64,000 nucleotides of DNA from positions 8,471,546 through 8,535,545 of the forward strand of contig OZ024792.1 of NCBI GenBank assembly GCA_964017065.1. The letters are read 5' to 3'. The notes beneath the pieces are model-generated. The model was given only the letters and a program-made list of their open reading frames with translations, had not been told where the DNA came from and searched no databases. The DNA comes from Haliclona indistincta. Taxonomy: Eukaryota; Porifera; Demospongiae; Haplosclerida; Chalinidae. This document shows, one piece after another, positions 10,936 through 21,885 of this stretch; position 1 is the stretch's first letter, and each line of letters opens with the position of its first letter. The position numbers and the translations under genes were made by a program.

Positions 10936-11659
10936 AGTGTGTGCATGTGTGTACATGTTGACCCACTACATGATCCATTATTGACTATACTACATATTAC
11001 ATGACCCATTGCTGACTATAGCACACACTACATGTATGTTACTCCTCACAGCTGTCCTCATGCTATGCGCTAGCTGATGGGGGGGGGGTCACATGGCTTG
11101 ATACTCTTGTAGGCTAAGAATAAAAGAATATCCACATCAACAATTGTTAAGATAAGAACTTGCATCACCAAGCTGCAGGCATGGCTCACAAGCAGTGTGT
11201 TAATTAGTGGGAAAGATGGGATGCTGCTGCTGATGGTGTGGTTTGGGTGGGGATCACAGCTGTGATGAGAGGGAGTAGCTATCAAGCACCAGAGGGAATC
11301 AGTGGTTACTGGATGAGTAGCAGACTACGGCAACATGTCTGACCCTTATGACCTGTAGAGAGAGAAATATAGCCATTCTGGCAGTTAGTGATGTATCTGT
11401 AGCTGTGTTTGCATGAATCACTGCAGTAAGAGACAGAGAAGCACAATTTATGCTCAGTAGCAAGTGTTCGCACCACCGTGGCATGATGATCCTGTAGAGA
11501 AGTAGAGACAATATGGTCAGCACACATGCTACACACTAGGGGAAGATACTCCAAATCAGAAAGAAAGAAGAATATGAAGTCAATAAAGTATACACAAGGC
11601 GCGCAGATGATGAAGAGGTCAGTAAGTAAGTGCTGAAGGACCACAACTGAGCAAGGAAG
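10936..11659. other. No supported gene; possible downstream exons of the next gene
   Basis: This stretch has a run of nine or ten G at about 11081 and overlapping minus-strand frames between 11299 and 11644. Several AG/GT-like junctions (CTCTACAG/G) could make these extra exons of the 11660-12035 gene, but no reading is clearly better than another. Confidence 0.3.
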
Positions 11660-12035
11660 TTAAGAGCGATAAAGAAGCGTCAACAAGAACCGTTGACAGC
11701 GACTAAGAATAGAAAAAGAAAGCGCCATTAATTTTGGTGAACGCGAGTGGCTCGGAGAGGCAAGGTGGTGACCTGCTGCAGGTAGGAAATATTTGGTAGC
11801 CTGCTCTGGTGGTGGGACTGAAGGAAAACAGACAACAAACTCGAACTGTATGTGAGTGTGTGTAGTGTACGTAGTAACTCACGGTGTCAGGGTTCACGCC
11901 GTAGAGACGCGGTGTGCTGGCAGCAGATGATGGCGAACTGAGTCGAAATTCTCGATTTATGATTGAGAAAGGATATGACCTCGATTTATGAGGTAGTTTG
12001 AAAATGGCGCTGTTTTCTTCCCGCGCTCCGTACAT
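11660..12035 (-). CDS. Hypothetical two-exon gene
   Basis: The minus-strand ATG at 12033-12035 opens a 51-codon exon (12035-11883) ending at a good donor, ACC/GTGAGT. A 37-bp intron with acceptor ACATACAG leads to a second exon (11845-11660) of 61 codons and TAA. Without splicing, the same start reads 110 codons to 11703. The first exon is rich in Ser and Pro (LSSPSSAASTPRLYG) and basic. No domain is recognised. The intron would be shorter than any seen in the flippase gene, so either reading is provisional. Confidence 0.35.
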
Positions 12036-12192
12036 AACTAGTATGCAAGGTTACCGCCAACCGGATACTAAAAGAGCAACCCATTCACGATCGAGTGCAG
12101 AGAGCTTTGACATTGACTGCACTGAATACAGCCTGCTGTATTTCTACAAAATCACTATTCAGCCGTAGTATACAACCCTCTCTTGTCTGCAC

Positions 12193-12883
12193 AAACTACT
12201 GTAGCAACATGACTGCACTACCTACTGTAGCAACATGTCTGCACTACCTACTGTACCAACACGACTGCACTACCTACTGTACCAACATGTCTGCACTACA
12301 TACTGCACCAACATGACTGCACTACTTACTGTACCAACATGACTGCACTACCTACTGTACCGACATGTCTGCACTACCTATTGTACCTACTGTACAAACA
12401 TGACTGCACTACTTACTGTACCAACATGTCTGCACTACCTATTGTACCTACTGTACCAACATGACTGCACTACTTACTGTACCAACATGACTGCAGTACC
12501 TACTGTACCAATTTGTCTGCACTACCTACTGTACCAACATGACTGCACTACGTACTGTACCAACATGACTGCACTACTTACTGTACCAACATGACTGCAG
12601 TACCTACTGTACCAATTTGTCTGCACTACCTACTGTACCAACATGTCTGCACTACCTACTGTACCAACATGTCTGCACTACCTACTGTACCAACATGACT
12701 GCACTACCTACTGTACCAACATGTCTGCACTACCTACTGTACCAACATGACTGCACTACCTACTGTACCAACATGTCTGCACTACCTACTGTACCAACAT
12801 GACTGCACTACCTACTGTACCAACATGACTGCACTACCTACTGTACCAACATGACTGCACTACCTACTGTACCAACATGTCAT
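12193..12883 (+). repeat. 26-bp minisatellite, about 26 units
   Basis: The unit is TACTGTACCAACATG plus WCTGCACTACC, with the main variants ACATGTCTG/ACATGACTG and a few 12-bp internal expansions (TACCTATTGTACC near 12380 and 12435). Because the unit has no stop in one frame set, it creates artificial 60-70 codon frames. Confidence 0.95.
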
Positions 12884-12902
12884 CACTGACCTACTGAAAT
12901 TT

Positions 12903-13690
12903 GTTCTGTTACTCAACAAATTTCAACGCCTATCTGCGTTGCAAATTGCATTGGAATGAATATGAATTAGAAGCACTGTTGGTTTCCATGTAGAACTGTG
13001 GGCCGCTCAACATCTTAGCAAAGTAGATTATGCATAGTACAGAGAAAGAAATCTGCTTTTTGGAGTGTTGAGTCACTCAATGAAATTCTACGCCAGTGTG
13101 AATACTGCATTGCAAATTGCATTGGAATGAATATTAATTAGAAGCACTGTTGCTTTCCATGTAGAACAGTGGGCCGCTCAACATCTTAGCAATGTAGTTT
13201 AGACAATAGACTATGCATAGTAGAGTGGAACAAATCTGCTTTTGGAATTGTTGAGTCACTCAACAAAATTCTACGCCAGTGTGAATACTGCATTGCGAAT
13301 TGCATTGGAATGAATATTAATTACAAGCACTGTTGCTTTCCATGTAGAACAGGGGCCACTCAACATCTTTGCAAAGTCGTTTAGACAATAGATTATGCAT
13401 AGTAGAGTGGAACAAATCTGCTTTTGGAAGTGTTGAGTCACTCAACAAAATTCTACGCCAGTGTGAATACTGCATTGCGAAATGCATTGGAATGAATATT
13501 AATTACAAGCACTGTTGCTTTCCATGTAGAAGAGTGGGCCACACAACATCTTAGCAAAGTAGTTTAGACAATAGAATATGCATAGTAGAGTGGAAAAAAT
13601 CTGCTTTCGGAAGTGTTGAGTCACTCAACAAAATTCTACGCCAGTGTGAATACTGTTTTGCAAATAGCATTGGAATGAATATTAATTAGA
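12903..13690 (+). repeat. ~182-bp satellite, about 4.3 units
   Basis: Full units begin with TGAGTCACTCAA at 13069, 13252, 13434 and 13617. A diverged first unit begins near 12903. Internal landmarks are TTCTACGCCAGTGTGAA, CATTGGAATGAATATTAA and GTGGGCCGCTCAACATC. The array ends within one base of the start of the 10-bp satellite. Confidence 0.9.
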
Positions 13691-14112
13691 ATCCACTGAT
13701 AACCACTGATAACCACTGATAACCAACAATAACCACTGATAACCAAGAATATCCAACGATAACCACTGATAACAAACGATAACCACTGATAACCAACAAT
13801 AACCAAGAATAACCAACAATAACCACTGATAACCAACAATTACCAAGAATAACCAACAATAACCACTGATAACCAACAATAACCACTAATAACCAAGAAT
13901 AACCAACGATAACCACTGATAACCAACAATAACCAAGAATAACCAACAATAACCACTGATAACCAACAATAACCACTGATAACCAATGACAACCACTGAT
14001 AACAAACAATAACCACAGATAACCAACGACAACCACTGATAACCAACGATAACCACTGATAACCAACGATAACCACTGATAACCAACAATAACCACTGAT
14101 AACCAACGATAA
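13691..14112 (-). repeat. 10-bp satellite block 1
   Basis: First block of the array that dominates 13.7-58.0 kb. The plus-strand unit is ATAACCNNNN, with the four variable bases mostly ACTG, AACA, AACG or AAGA. On the minus strand the unit is GGTTATNNNN. The unit rarely contains a minus-strand stop and 3 x 10 bp is ten codons, so all three minus frames stay open for long distances and encode the same VIVGYQWLSL-like decamer. These frames are not genes. The 22 blocks add up to about 24 kb. Confidence 0.98.
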
Positions 14113-14638
14113 GTAATAGTTAACTCCCGGTCACTGAGGCGATACGGGATATAAACCGAGGTGGTTAATTATGCTGTCCGAGGGCGGAGCCCGAGGAAGG
14201 CATAATTAACCACCGAGGTATTATCCCGATCGCCGAAGAGACCGGGAGTTAACTGACTTGTACCCCACCACCAGTCTTCTCGTGTTGTTTGTAGCTGCTG
14301 TAGCTTGTAAGCGAAGATCTACGAGAGATGGGAGCCCAGGGCACTCGCCTCCAAGCGCACACTCGCCAGGTCTATAATAGCGAACGCCCGTGTTCAAGTT
14401 GAGTGACAAACGAAGCTGTTCAAGTTGGGCGTCAACTTTTGTGCAGCTAAAACGCAGGGTAACTTGGCTTTCAGGCAGCAATGCTGGCTGACCTTTCCCA
14501 AATGTTAACACGTGCGCCAAAAATTTATTGATAATTTATTGCCGATGGCCCACTAGTATCTGCTATTTTGTGGGGTATAAAGCTCCACGCACTTTCGCCG
14601 GGTGGGCAGGTGTGGACTAGGGACTTGAGCCACTTTGC

Positions 14639-15332
14639 TAGCCTCGTCCCCAGGCTCTCCACTTATCTGTACGGAGAGCCTGGTCGCTAATCTCACGTGA
14701 GCGCAGCGAAGATAATGAGCGTGGGCTTGGACATACCGCACACCCACGCCATTCGGTTGTTAGTCTCGTGCCGGAGCAGGTTTCGGTATCAGGTTACACA
14801 CATCGCGGTATCTACAAAATGCTGAGGAACATCTGTCGGTGTAGCGCATCGGACGAGTGCGATGCTCTAACGAAGAGTCAAGAAGCCCTACAAAATACCA
14901 AATACATGCGTGTGCCGTGAATGACCAAGTCTCTTAGCGAAAGAATTTGGGAAGCTTTCTTCAATGAATCTATGAATGTTAAGTGCACTCAAGGACCTAT
15001 GAGGAAATTCAGCCAGCATCTCTTCCTTGATTGAATCGAATTTCACACGTTTTGGGGCAGGCCCGTCAGTCGCTGCTTCTTGGTATCGACTCTTCAGCCA
15101 CTTCGATTCGTCTGATTCCATCTCTGTACTGTGCCGTAGCTAGTTCCGGTCGTAATTAGGTGGAGTTAGCAAAATAGGTGGGCATGGTGGGCATGCAGGG
15201 CTAGTATGCCCACGCGCACTAATTACCTGTCTACTCTCCGTAGACAGGTAAGGCGCATCACGTGAGATTAGCGACCAGGCTCCCTGTCGGAACAAAATAG
15301 TGCCGAGAGGGTGGAGCCTGGGGACGAGGCTA
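14639..15332 (-). mobile_element. 694-bp Mutator-like element with 9-bp target duplication
   Basis: The termini TAGCCTCGTCCCCAGGCTC and GAGCCTGGGGACGAGGCTA are inverted. The host word CCACTTTGC is present at 14630-14638 and again at 15333-15341, a 9-bp duplication. Undisturbed F1 copies (for example near 37192) have it once. A subterminal inverted block (GGTCGCTAATCTCACGTGA) strengthens the foldback. A 9-bp duplication points to the Mutator/MULE superfamily. There is no transposase inside, only a short host-like frame. Confidence 0.85.
14888..15121 (-). CDS. 77-codon frame inside the Mutator-like element
   Basis: The frame begins ATG at 15119-15121. It has a charged N-terminal half with a possible basic signal (PAPKRVKF), then LSALNIHRFIEESFPNSF and KRLGHSRHTHVFGI. 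The second half has the look of a small winged-helix-like domain that I have seen at the start of transposon-associated proteins in animals, but I cannot name it with confidence. It could be a captured gene fragment or the relic of the element's own first exon. It ends at a stop rather than a clear donor. Confidence 0.4.
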   Translation of the reverse strand: MESDESKWLKSRYQEAATDGPAPKRVKFDSIKEEMLAEFPHRSLSALNIHRFIEESFPNSFAKRLGHSRHTHVFGIL

Positions 15333-15470
15333 CCACTTTGCCACTTCCTGGAAAATATCCATATTTGCCCTTTTTAACTTTAATCTCCTGGAAAATATCC
15401 ATATTTTCCTCTGTATATGTGATATATACCATGCCATTTTCCTTTGATCTTTGGGTGTGGTGGGGTACAA

Positions 15471-16486
15471 CCACTGATAACAAACAATAACCACTGATAC
15501 CCAACAATAACCACTGATAACCAACGACAACCACTGATAACCAACGATAACCACTGAAAACTAACAATAATAACTGAGAACCCATGATAACCACTGATAA
15601 CCAACGATAACCACTGATAACCAACTATAACCACTGATAACCAAGAATAACCAACGATAACCACTGATAACCAACGATAACCACTGATAACCAACGATAA
15701 CCACTGATAACCAACAATTACCACTGATAACCAACAATTACCACTGATAACCAAGAACAACAACTGATAACCAACAATAACCACTGATAGCCAACAATAA
15801 CCACTGATAACCAAGAATAACCAACGATAACAACCGATAACCAACAATAACCAAGAATAACCAACAATAACCACTGATAACCAAAAAAAACCACTGATAA
15901 CCAACAATAACCACTAATAACCATGAATAACCAACGATAACCACTGATAACCAACAATAACCAAGAATAACCAATAATAACCACTGATAACCAACGACAA
16001 CCACTGATAACCAACGATAACCACTGATAACCAACAATAACCACTGATAACCAAGAATAACGACTGATAACCAACAATTACCACTGATAACCAAGAACAA
16101 CCACTGATAATCAACAATAACCACTGATGACCAACAACAACCACTGATATCCAAGTATAAACAACGATAACCACTGATAACCAACGATAACCACAGATAA
16201 CCAACAATAACCACTGATAACCAACGACAACCACTGAAAACCAACGATAACCACTGATAACTTACAATAACCACTGATAACCAAGAATAACCAACGATAA
16301 CCACTGATAACCATCGATAACCACTGATAACCAACGATAAATACCGATAACCAACGATAACCAAGAATAACCAACAATAACCAAGAATATCCTACAATAA
16401 CCACTCTTAACAAAGAATAATCACTGATAACCAACAATAACCACTGATATCCAACAATTACCACTGATAACCAAGAATAACCAAGA
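15471..16486 (-). repeat. 10-bp satellite block 2
   Basis: About 1 kb, rich in the ACTG/AACA/AACG alternation, with many AACGAC and AAGAA variants. It runs from the F1a body end to the F6 body end. Confidence 0.97.
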
Positions 16487-16854
16487 TTAGACCATACCAC
16501 GTGACTTTCGACCAATCAGATCGCTCAAAAAGTGTGCATTAAATAGCTTAATGCACACTTACGTACACTTTTATTAACGCGCACTTTATTAATGCACACT
16601 TTTAGGTAAACAAAGTGAACAAAATAGCAAGCACTCGGTCGGAAAGTCACCTGGTATGGTCTAAAACGTTTAGACCACACTAGGCATGTGCATTACGCGA
16701 TATAAAGCACTCGGGCGTCGTCAATAACGGTCTCGAACGCGTGATAATGCACTCGCCTTCGGCTCGTGCATTATCAACGCGTCTCGACCGTTATTGACCC
16801 CACCATCGTGCTTTATATCGCGTAATGCACCGCCTAGTGTGGTCTAAATATTAC
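16487..16854 (-). mobile_element. Hairpin element family F6, single copy
   Basis: The body at 16487-16664 is bounded by TTAGACCATACCACGTGAC and GGTATGGTCTAA. It is followed by a hairpin at about 16668-16848 from GTTTAGACCACACTAG to CTAGTGTGGTCTAAA, then ATTAC and satellite. The hairpin stem includes TGCATTACGCGATATAAAGC on both sides, and its centre is GCACTCGCCTTCGGCTCGTGC, a variant of the usual core. GTGCATTA words recur in the body. Confidence 0.85.
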
Positions 16855-17707
16855 ATAACCAAGAATATCCAACAATAACCAAGAATATCCAACAATGACC
16901 ACTGTTAACCAAGAATAACCACTGATAACCAACAATAACCACTGTTAACCAACAATAACCACTGATAACCAACGATAACCACTGATAACCAACAATAACC
17001 ACTGATAACCAACAATAACCACTGATAACCAACAATAACCACTGATAACCAAGAATAACCAACGATAACCACTGATAACCAACGATAACCACTGATAACC
17101 AGGAATAACAAACTATAACCACGGATAACCAACTATAACCACTGATAACAAACAATATCAACTGATAACCAGGAATAACCAACGATAACCACTGATAACC
17201 AACGATAACTTCTGATAACCAACAATAACCACTGATAACCAACGATAACCAAGAATAACCAACAATAACCAAGAATATACAACAATAACCACTGATAACC
17301 AATTATAACTACTGATAAACAACAATAACCACTAATAACCAAGAATAACCAAGAATAACCAACGATAAGCACTGATAACTAACAATAGCCGAGAATAACC
17401 AACAATGACCACTGATAACCAACAATAACCACTGATAACCAACTATAACCACTGATAAACAATATTAACCACTAATAACCATGAATAACCAAGAATAACC
17501 AACGATAACCACTGATAACCAACTATAACCAAGAATAACCAACAATAACCACTGATAACCAACGATAACCACTGATAACCACAATTACCACTTATAACCA
17601 AAAATAACCACTGATAACCAACGATAACCACTGATAACCAACGATAACAGAGATTAACCAACAATAACCAAGAATAACCAACAATAAACACTGATAACCA
17701 AGAATAA
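16855..17707 (-). repeat. 10-bp satellite block 3
   Basis: Between F6 and F2a. It contains more AAGAATATCC and ACTGTTAACC variants than block 2. Confidence 0.97.
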
Positions 17708-18182
17708 GTATACGTTATACCATGCCTACCCGTGTTGTATCACAAATAAACGAAGCAATAACTATTAATCCTGAGGGCGTAGCCCGAGGGATTAATGGTT
17801 ATTGCTGAGTGTATTCATGATACACCACAGGTAGGCATGTTATAACTGACTTGTACCATGGCAACCACAAGGCCCACTGATGTCTGTAGGTTTCTTTAGG
17901 ATAAATAAGGGCGACTTGCGCACTCTTTATTGTTTACTGGTGAGGTTGACTCGCAACTCTCACCCCTTATTTTTCTCTCTGGAAGGTAGACCATTTGTAT
18001 GGACTTTTTTTGCCCAGTGGGTGTCATGTGACTTCCCGTGGAATATCAAGATATACCACAGGAAATCACATGATAAACCATGGAATATCTAGTTATTCCA
18101 CAGGAAATCATGTGACTTTCCGTGGTATATCTGAAATACACCACTGGCGGTGCCTTTGAAAATAAGGCTTCCTATGGTACAA
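17708..18182 (+). mobile_element. Hairpin element family F2, copy a
   Basis: The terminal GTATAC is followed by a hairpin from GTTATACCATGCCTACC (17714) to GGTAGGCATGTTATAAC (17846) with core GAGGGCGTAGCCCGAGGG. The spacer TGAC is shared with F1. The body (17850-18182) is bounded by TTGTACCATGG and CCTATGGTACAA. The family word is GATACACCACAGG in the hairpin and AATACACCACTGG near the body end. No target duplication is seen. Confidence 0.9.
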
Positions 18183-19487
18183 CCACTGATAACAAATAAT
18201 AACCACTGATAACCAACAATAACCACTGATAACCAAGAATAACCACTGATAACCAACAATAACCACTGATAGCCAACAATAACCACGGATAACCAAGAAT
18301 AACCAACGATAACCACTGATAACAAACAATAACCAGGAATAACCAACAATAACCACTGACAACCAAGAATAACCACTGATAACCAACAACAACCACTGAT
18401 AACCAACAATAACCACTGATAACCAAGAATAACCACTGATAACAAACAATAACCACTGATAACCAACAATTACCACTGATAACCAAGAATAACCAATGAT
18501 AACTACTGATAACAAACAATAACCAACAATAACCACTGACAACCAAGAATAACCACTGATAACCAACACTAACCACTGATAACCAACGATAACCAAGTAT
18601 AACCGACAATAATAGCATAACCACTGATAACCAAGAATAACCACTGATAACCAACAATAACCCCTGATAACCAACGATGACCACTGATAACCATCAATAA
18701 CCACTGATATCCAAGAATAACCAATGATAACCACTGAAACCCAACAATAACCGAGAATACCACTGATAACCAACAATAACCAGTGATAACCAACGATAAC
18801 CAAGAATAACCAACAATAACAAGGAATAACCAACAATAACCACTGATAACCAACAATAACCACTGATTACCAAGAAAAACTAACGATAACCATCGATAAC
18901 AAATAATAACCAAGAATAGCCAACAATAACCACTGATAACCAAGAATAACCACTGATAAACAACAATAACCACTGATAACCAACGATAACTACTGACAAC
19001 CAACAATAACCACTGATAACCAACAGTAATCACTGGTAATCAAGAATAACCAACGACTATCACTGAAACCCAACAATAACCGAGAATACCACTTATAACC
19101 AACAATAACCAGTGATAACCAAGGATAACCACTGATAACCAACAATAACCTCTGATAACCAACGATAACCACTGATAACCAATGATAACCACTGATAACC
19201 AAGAATAACCAACGATAACCTCTGATACCCAACAATAACCGAGAATACCACTGATAACCAACAATAACCAGTGATAACCAACGATAACCTCTGATAACCA
19301 ACGATAACCAAGAATAACCAACAATAACCAAGAATAACCAACAATAACCATTGATAACCAACAATAAACACTGATTACCAAGTATAACTAACGATAACCA
19401 CTGATAACCAATAATAACCATGAATAACCAACAATAACCACTGATAACCAAGAATAACCACTGATAACCAACAATAACCACTATTAA
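18183..19487 (-). repeat. 10-bp satellite block 4
   Basis: Contains a local higher-order unit: the segment with GGGTTTC-like breaks, CAACAATAACCGAGAATACC, recurs near 18745, 19070 and 19230, so stretches of about 160-320 bp have been amplified together. Confidence 0.95.
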
Positions 19488-19864
19488 AAGAAAATTAAAA
19501 AGATTTCTATCGAAATCAAAAGGATGTAGGGTTGTGAAATCTACCACTGGTCAACAATGTAAGCTAACAAGGACAAGCATGGAATGGTCACGCGATTGAC
19601 TTGCTAACAGACCATAGATCCCTACATCAGTGGCTGCTGTAGTTGACTATAGCTAGTTCAGCTTGTTGCTGTTGACTGACACCTGACGTGCATTCAGCTT
19701 GTGACAGCTTATGTACAGCCACTGATGTAGGGATCTATGGTCTGTTAGCAAGTCTATCGTGTTACCATTCCATGCTTTTCCTTGTTAGCTTACATTGTTG
19801 ACCAGTGGTAGATTTCACAACCCTACATCCTTTTGATTTCGATAGAAATCTTTTTAATTTTCTT
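19488..19864. mobile_element. 377-bp foldback MITE
   Basis: Arms of about 145 bp are near-perfect inverted copies. The left arm begins AAGAAAATTAAAAAG and the right ends CTTTTTAATTTTCTT; both contain GGATGTAGGGTTGTG and CCACTGGTCAACAATG. The spacer is about 75 bp. It lies at the right edge of satellite block 4. A flanking duplication could not be fixed because the right flank is T-rich unique sequence. Confidence 0.85.
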
Positions 19865-20707
19865 GTTTGTGTCCTTTTTTCTTTTTCAGTGAAGTGCAGT
19901 TCGATATCATGCAATTGCTGTGCCATCTTTGTCTCCACCATTGGTTTGGTTTTCCTGTTGTTGATGGCTTTTCTTTATTGTTAACAATTTTAAACTTGTA
20001 GCTAAATAATTCTTATGCTGTAGATATCAGCTCGCCTACGCATGCATGAATACAGTGCATACGAGCCCCACCCAAACTTGTTTACGGCGGTTATAATTAT
20101 CTGGCAAGGCAGAATGGTGATTCTGCACTTGCTAGCTTACCGTTCTTCGAAGACTCCAGACAAATATGTGTTCTCCATGATCTATACGGCGTGGCGATAC
20201 TCAAGCTTGTTCTTGGTCACGTGCGCTAACCACAGCTTGGTCAGTGCGTATTGCGCAATCACAATAATTATTAATGGCGTCTAACACTTAGCTGACAATG
20301 GATCACGATCGAGAAGTCGCGGAATTTATATCGCCGTTTCGCTAAAAACTAAGTTCAAAAGGCACATGCCAGGAGAATTTCACGACTGTTCGTGGGTGTT
20401 TTGGTCTCGGCACTGCTCACGTAAAGGTGCTAGGCGAGTGGAAGAAAGAAAGAAAGAAAGAAAGAAGAAAACGAAGATGACGAAACTCGATTTCACCGTT
20501 TCCAGGTTCGTCACTTTAGTAACAATCTCGAGCAATCTCCTTGCTACTGTAAGATGGGGCAACGCCAGATAGCAGATTTAAGTGTCTTTAGACGTATAAA
20601 ATTCATCACCAGGCGAAATATCAGCGTTTGAACGCTAATACATTGTACGTAGCCGCCATCTTGTTTTCTCGTTCAACCCTACATAGGGAGACACTACCGT
20701 GTCTCCC
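19865..20707. other. Unique spacer with no supported gene
   Basis: This stretch is not satellite. It holds a GAAA microsatellite at about 20441-20466 and a short hairpin at 20686-20709 (AGGGAGACAC-TACC-GTGTCTCCCT). Open frames of 60-80 codons on both strands match nothing I recognise. Confidence 0.5.
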
Positions 20708-21019
20708 TAATACATAGTACGTCATCTTTCACCAATCGGATTGCTCTATTGACCGCGCGTAGCGTCTTCTATAGCAACAAACCGTCGCGTCTTTGCGAGT
20801 TTGAAAAATTCGCGATGTTATTGCGCTCACAGTGAAGAACAATGTAATAAATCATTTATTGCCCTACACAACTTGGGCATTAACCGACATTAATGACCTC
20901 GGGAAAGTCGGTTGCCCTCGAACAGTCTCGGGCGGCGCCCTCGACTGTACTCTGCCAACCGACTTTCCCACGGTACTTAATGTCGGTTATTGCCCTCGCG
21001 TGAGGGCAATAACTAATAC
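20708..21019 (-). mobile_element. Hairpin element family F5, copy a
   Basis: The body, about 20708-20849, begins TAATACATAGTACGTC and ends ATGTAATAA. The hairpin is at about 20856-21013, with ACCGACATTAATGACC on one arm, its complement on the other, and core TCTCGGGCGGCGCCCTCGA. The terminal is TAATAC, then satellite. Only the hairpin side abuts satellite; the body side abuts unique sequence. This is the most diverged of the three F5 copies. Confidence 0.8.
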
Positions 21020-21437
21020 ATAACCAACGATAACCACTGACAACCAACAATAACCACTGATAACCAACGATAACCGCTGATAACCAAGAATAACAACTGA
21101 TAACCAACTATAACCATTGGTAACCAAGAATAACCACTGATAACCAACAATAACCTCTGATAACCAACAATAACCACTGATAACCAATGATAACCACTGA
21201 TAACCAACAACAACCACTGATAACCAACAATAACCACTGATAACCAAGAATAACCACTGATAACCAACGATAACCACTGATAACGAACGATAACCACTGA
21301 TAACCAACAATAACCACAGACAACCACAATAACCACAATAACCACTGATAACCAACAATAACCACTGATAACCAACGATAACCACTGATAACCAAGAATA
21401 TCAAAGAATAACCAATAATAACCAAGAATAACCAACA
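21020..21437 (-). repeat. 10-bp satellite block 5
   Basis: Short block between F5a and the gypsy-split F7a element. Confidence 0.97.
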
Positions 21438-21592
21438 TTAAACTAGGACATGAATAATCCTCTTTGATGTAATGAGGTGTCCAAATTCCCATATACACCT
21501 GCAGCAAAGCCATACAATGCACCACTTATTATACCATTAGCCATACAATGCACCATATAATGCCATACAATGCACCATACAAGCCATACAAT

Positions 21593-21807
21593 TGTAACAG
21601 TGTCGTCGAAACCTGTCTAGTCCTGTTCCTGTATTGTGGTGTATGTGACTGTGATTGAACTTGTGAACTGATGTATTGTGATTGTTGTAGAATAATGGAC
21701 CTCTGTGTTTGTGCGTTGCTGTGTTTTGCACGGCCTCCTGTGTGTTTGTATATAAATGTGCGTGTGATGATTTGAAAGAGAGTATTTTGTGGAAGAACTA
21801 GTTTACA
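21593..21807 (+). repeat. 5' LTR (215 bp)
   Basis: Contains a TATA box, GTATATAAA, at 21748-21756, which would place the transcript start about 30 bp further right and the R/U5 part in the last 25-30 bp. Its two short antisense frames are shadows. Confidence 0.95.
21748..21756 (+). promoter_or_regulatory. TATA box in the 5' LTR
   Basis: GTATATAAA in the 3' quarter of the LTR is the only clear core promoter word. The same word is at 27696-27704 in the 3' LTR. Confidence 0.6.
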
Positions 21808-21808
21808 T

Positions 21809-21825
21809 TGGAGGTTCAACCGAGA
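21809..21825 (+). other. Primer-binding site for minus-strand DNA synthesis
   Basis: TGGAGGTTCAACCGAG starts one base after the LTR. TGG is the complement of a tRNA 3' CCA end. I could not assign the primer tRNA. Confidence 0.6.
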
Positions 21826-21885
21826 CTCTAAACTCTCAGGAACGAGTGGAAGCAGTGACTGTCCAGGAGCCCCAAAGCCCCGAGG

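Larger units (their letters stand above)
14113..15470 (+). mobile_element. Hairpin element family F1, copy a (interrupted)
   Basis: Family F1 consists of a terminal GTAATA, a hairpin from GTTAACTCCCGG to CCGGGAGTTAAC (here 14119-14253), a TGAC spacer, and a body bounded by TTGTACCCCACC and GGTGGGGTACAA (here 14258-15470). The hairpin core is CCGAGGGCGGAGCCCGAGG. The word GGGATATAAACC in the hairpin is answered near the body end by GATATATACC. The flanks ATAA and CCACTG are contiguous satellite, so there is no target duplication. This copy is split by a Mutator-like element at 14639-15332. Confidence 0.9.

Noticed and set aside
12095..12802. Open frames of 60-73 codons with TVPTCLHYLLYQ repeats
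   Set aside because: Created by the 26-bp minisatellite, which is open in several frames. No start context or conservation beyond the repeat.
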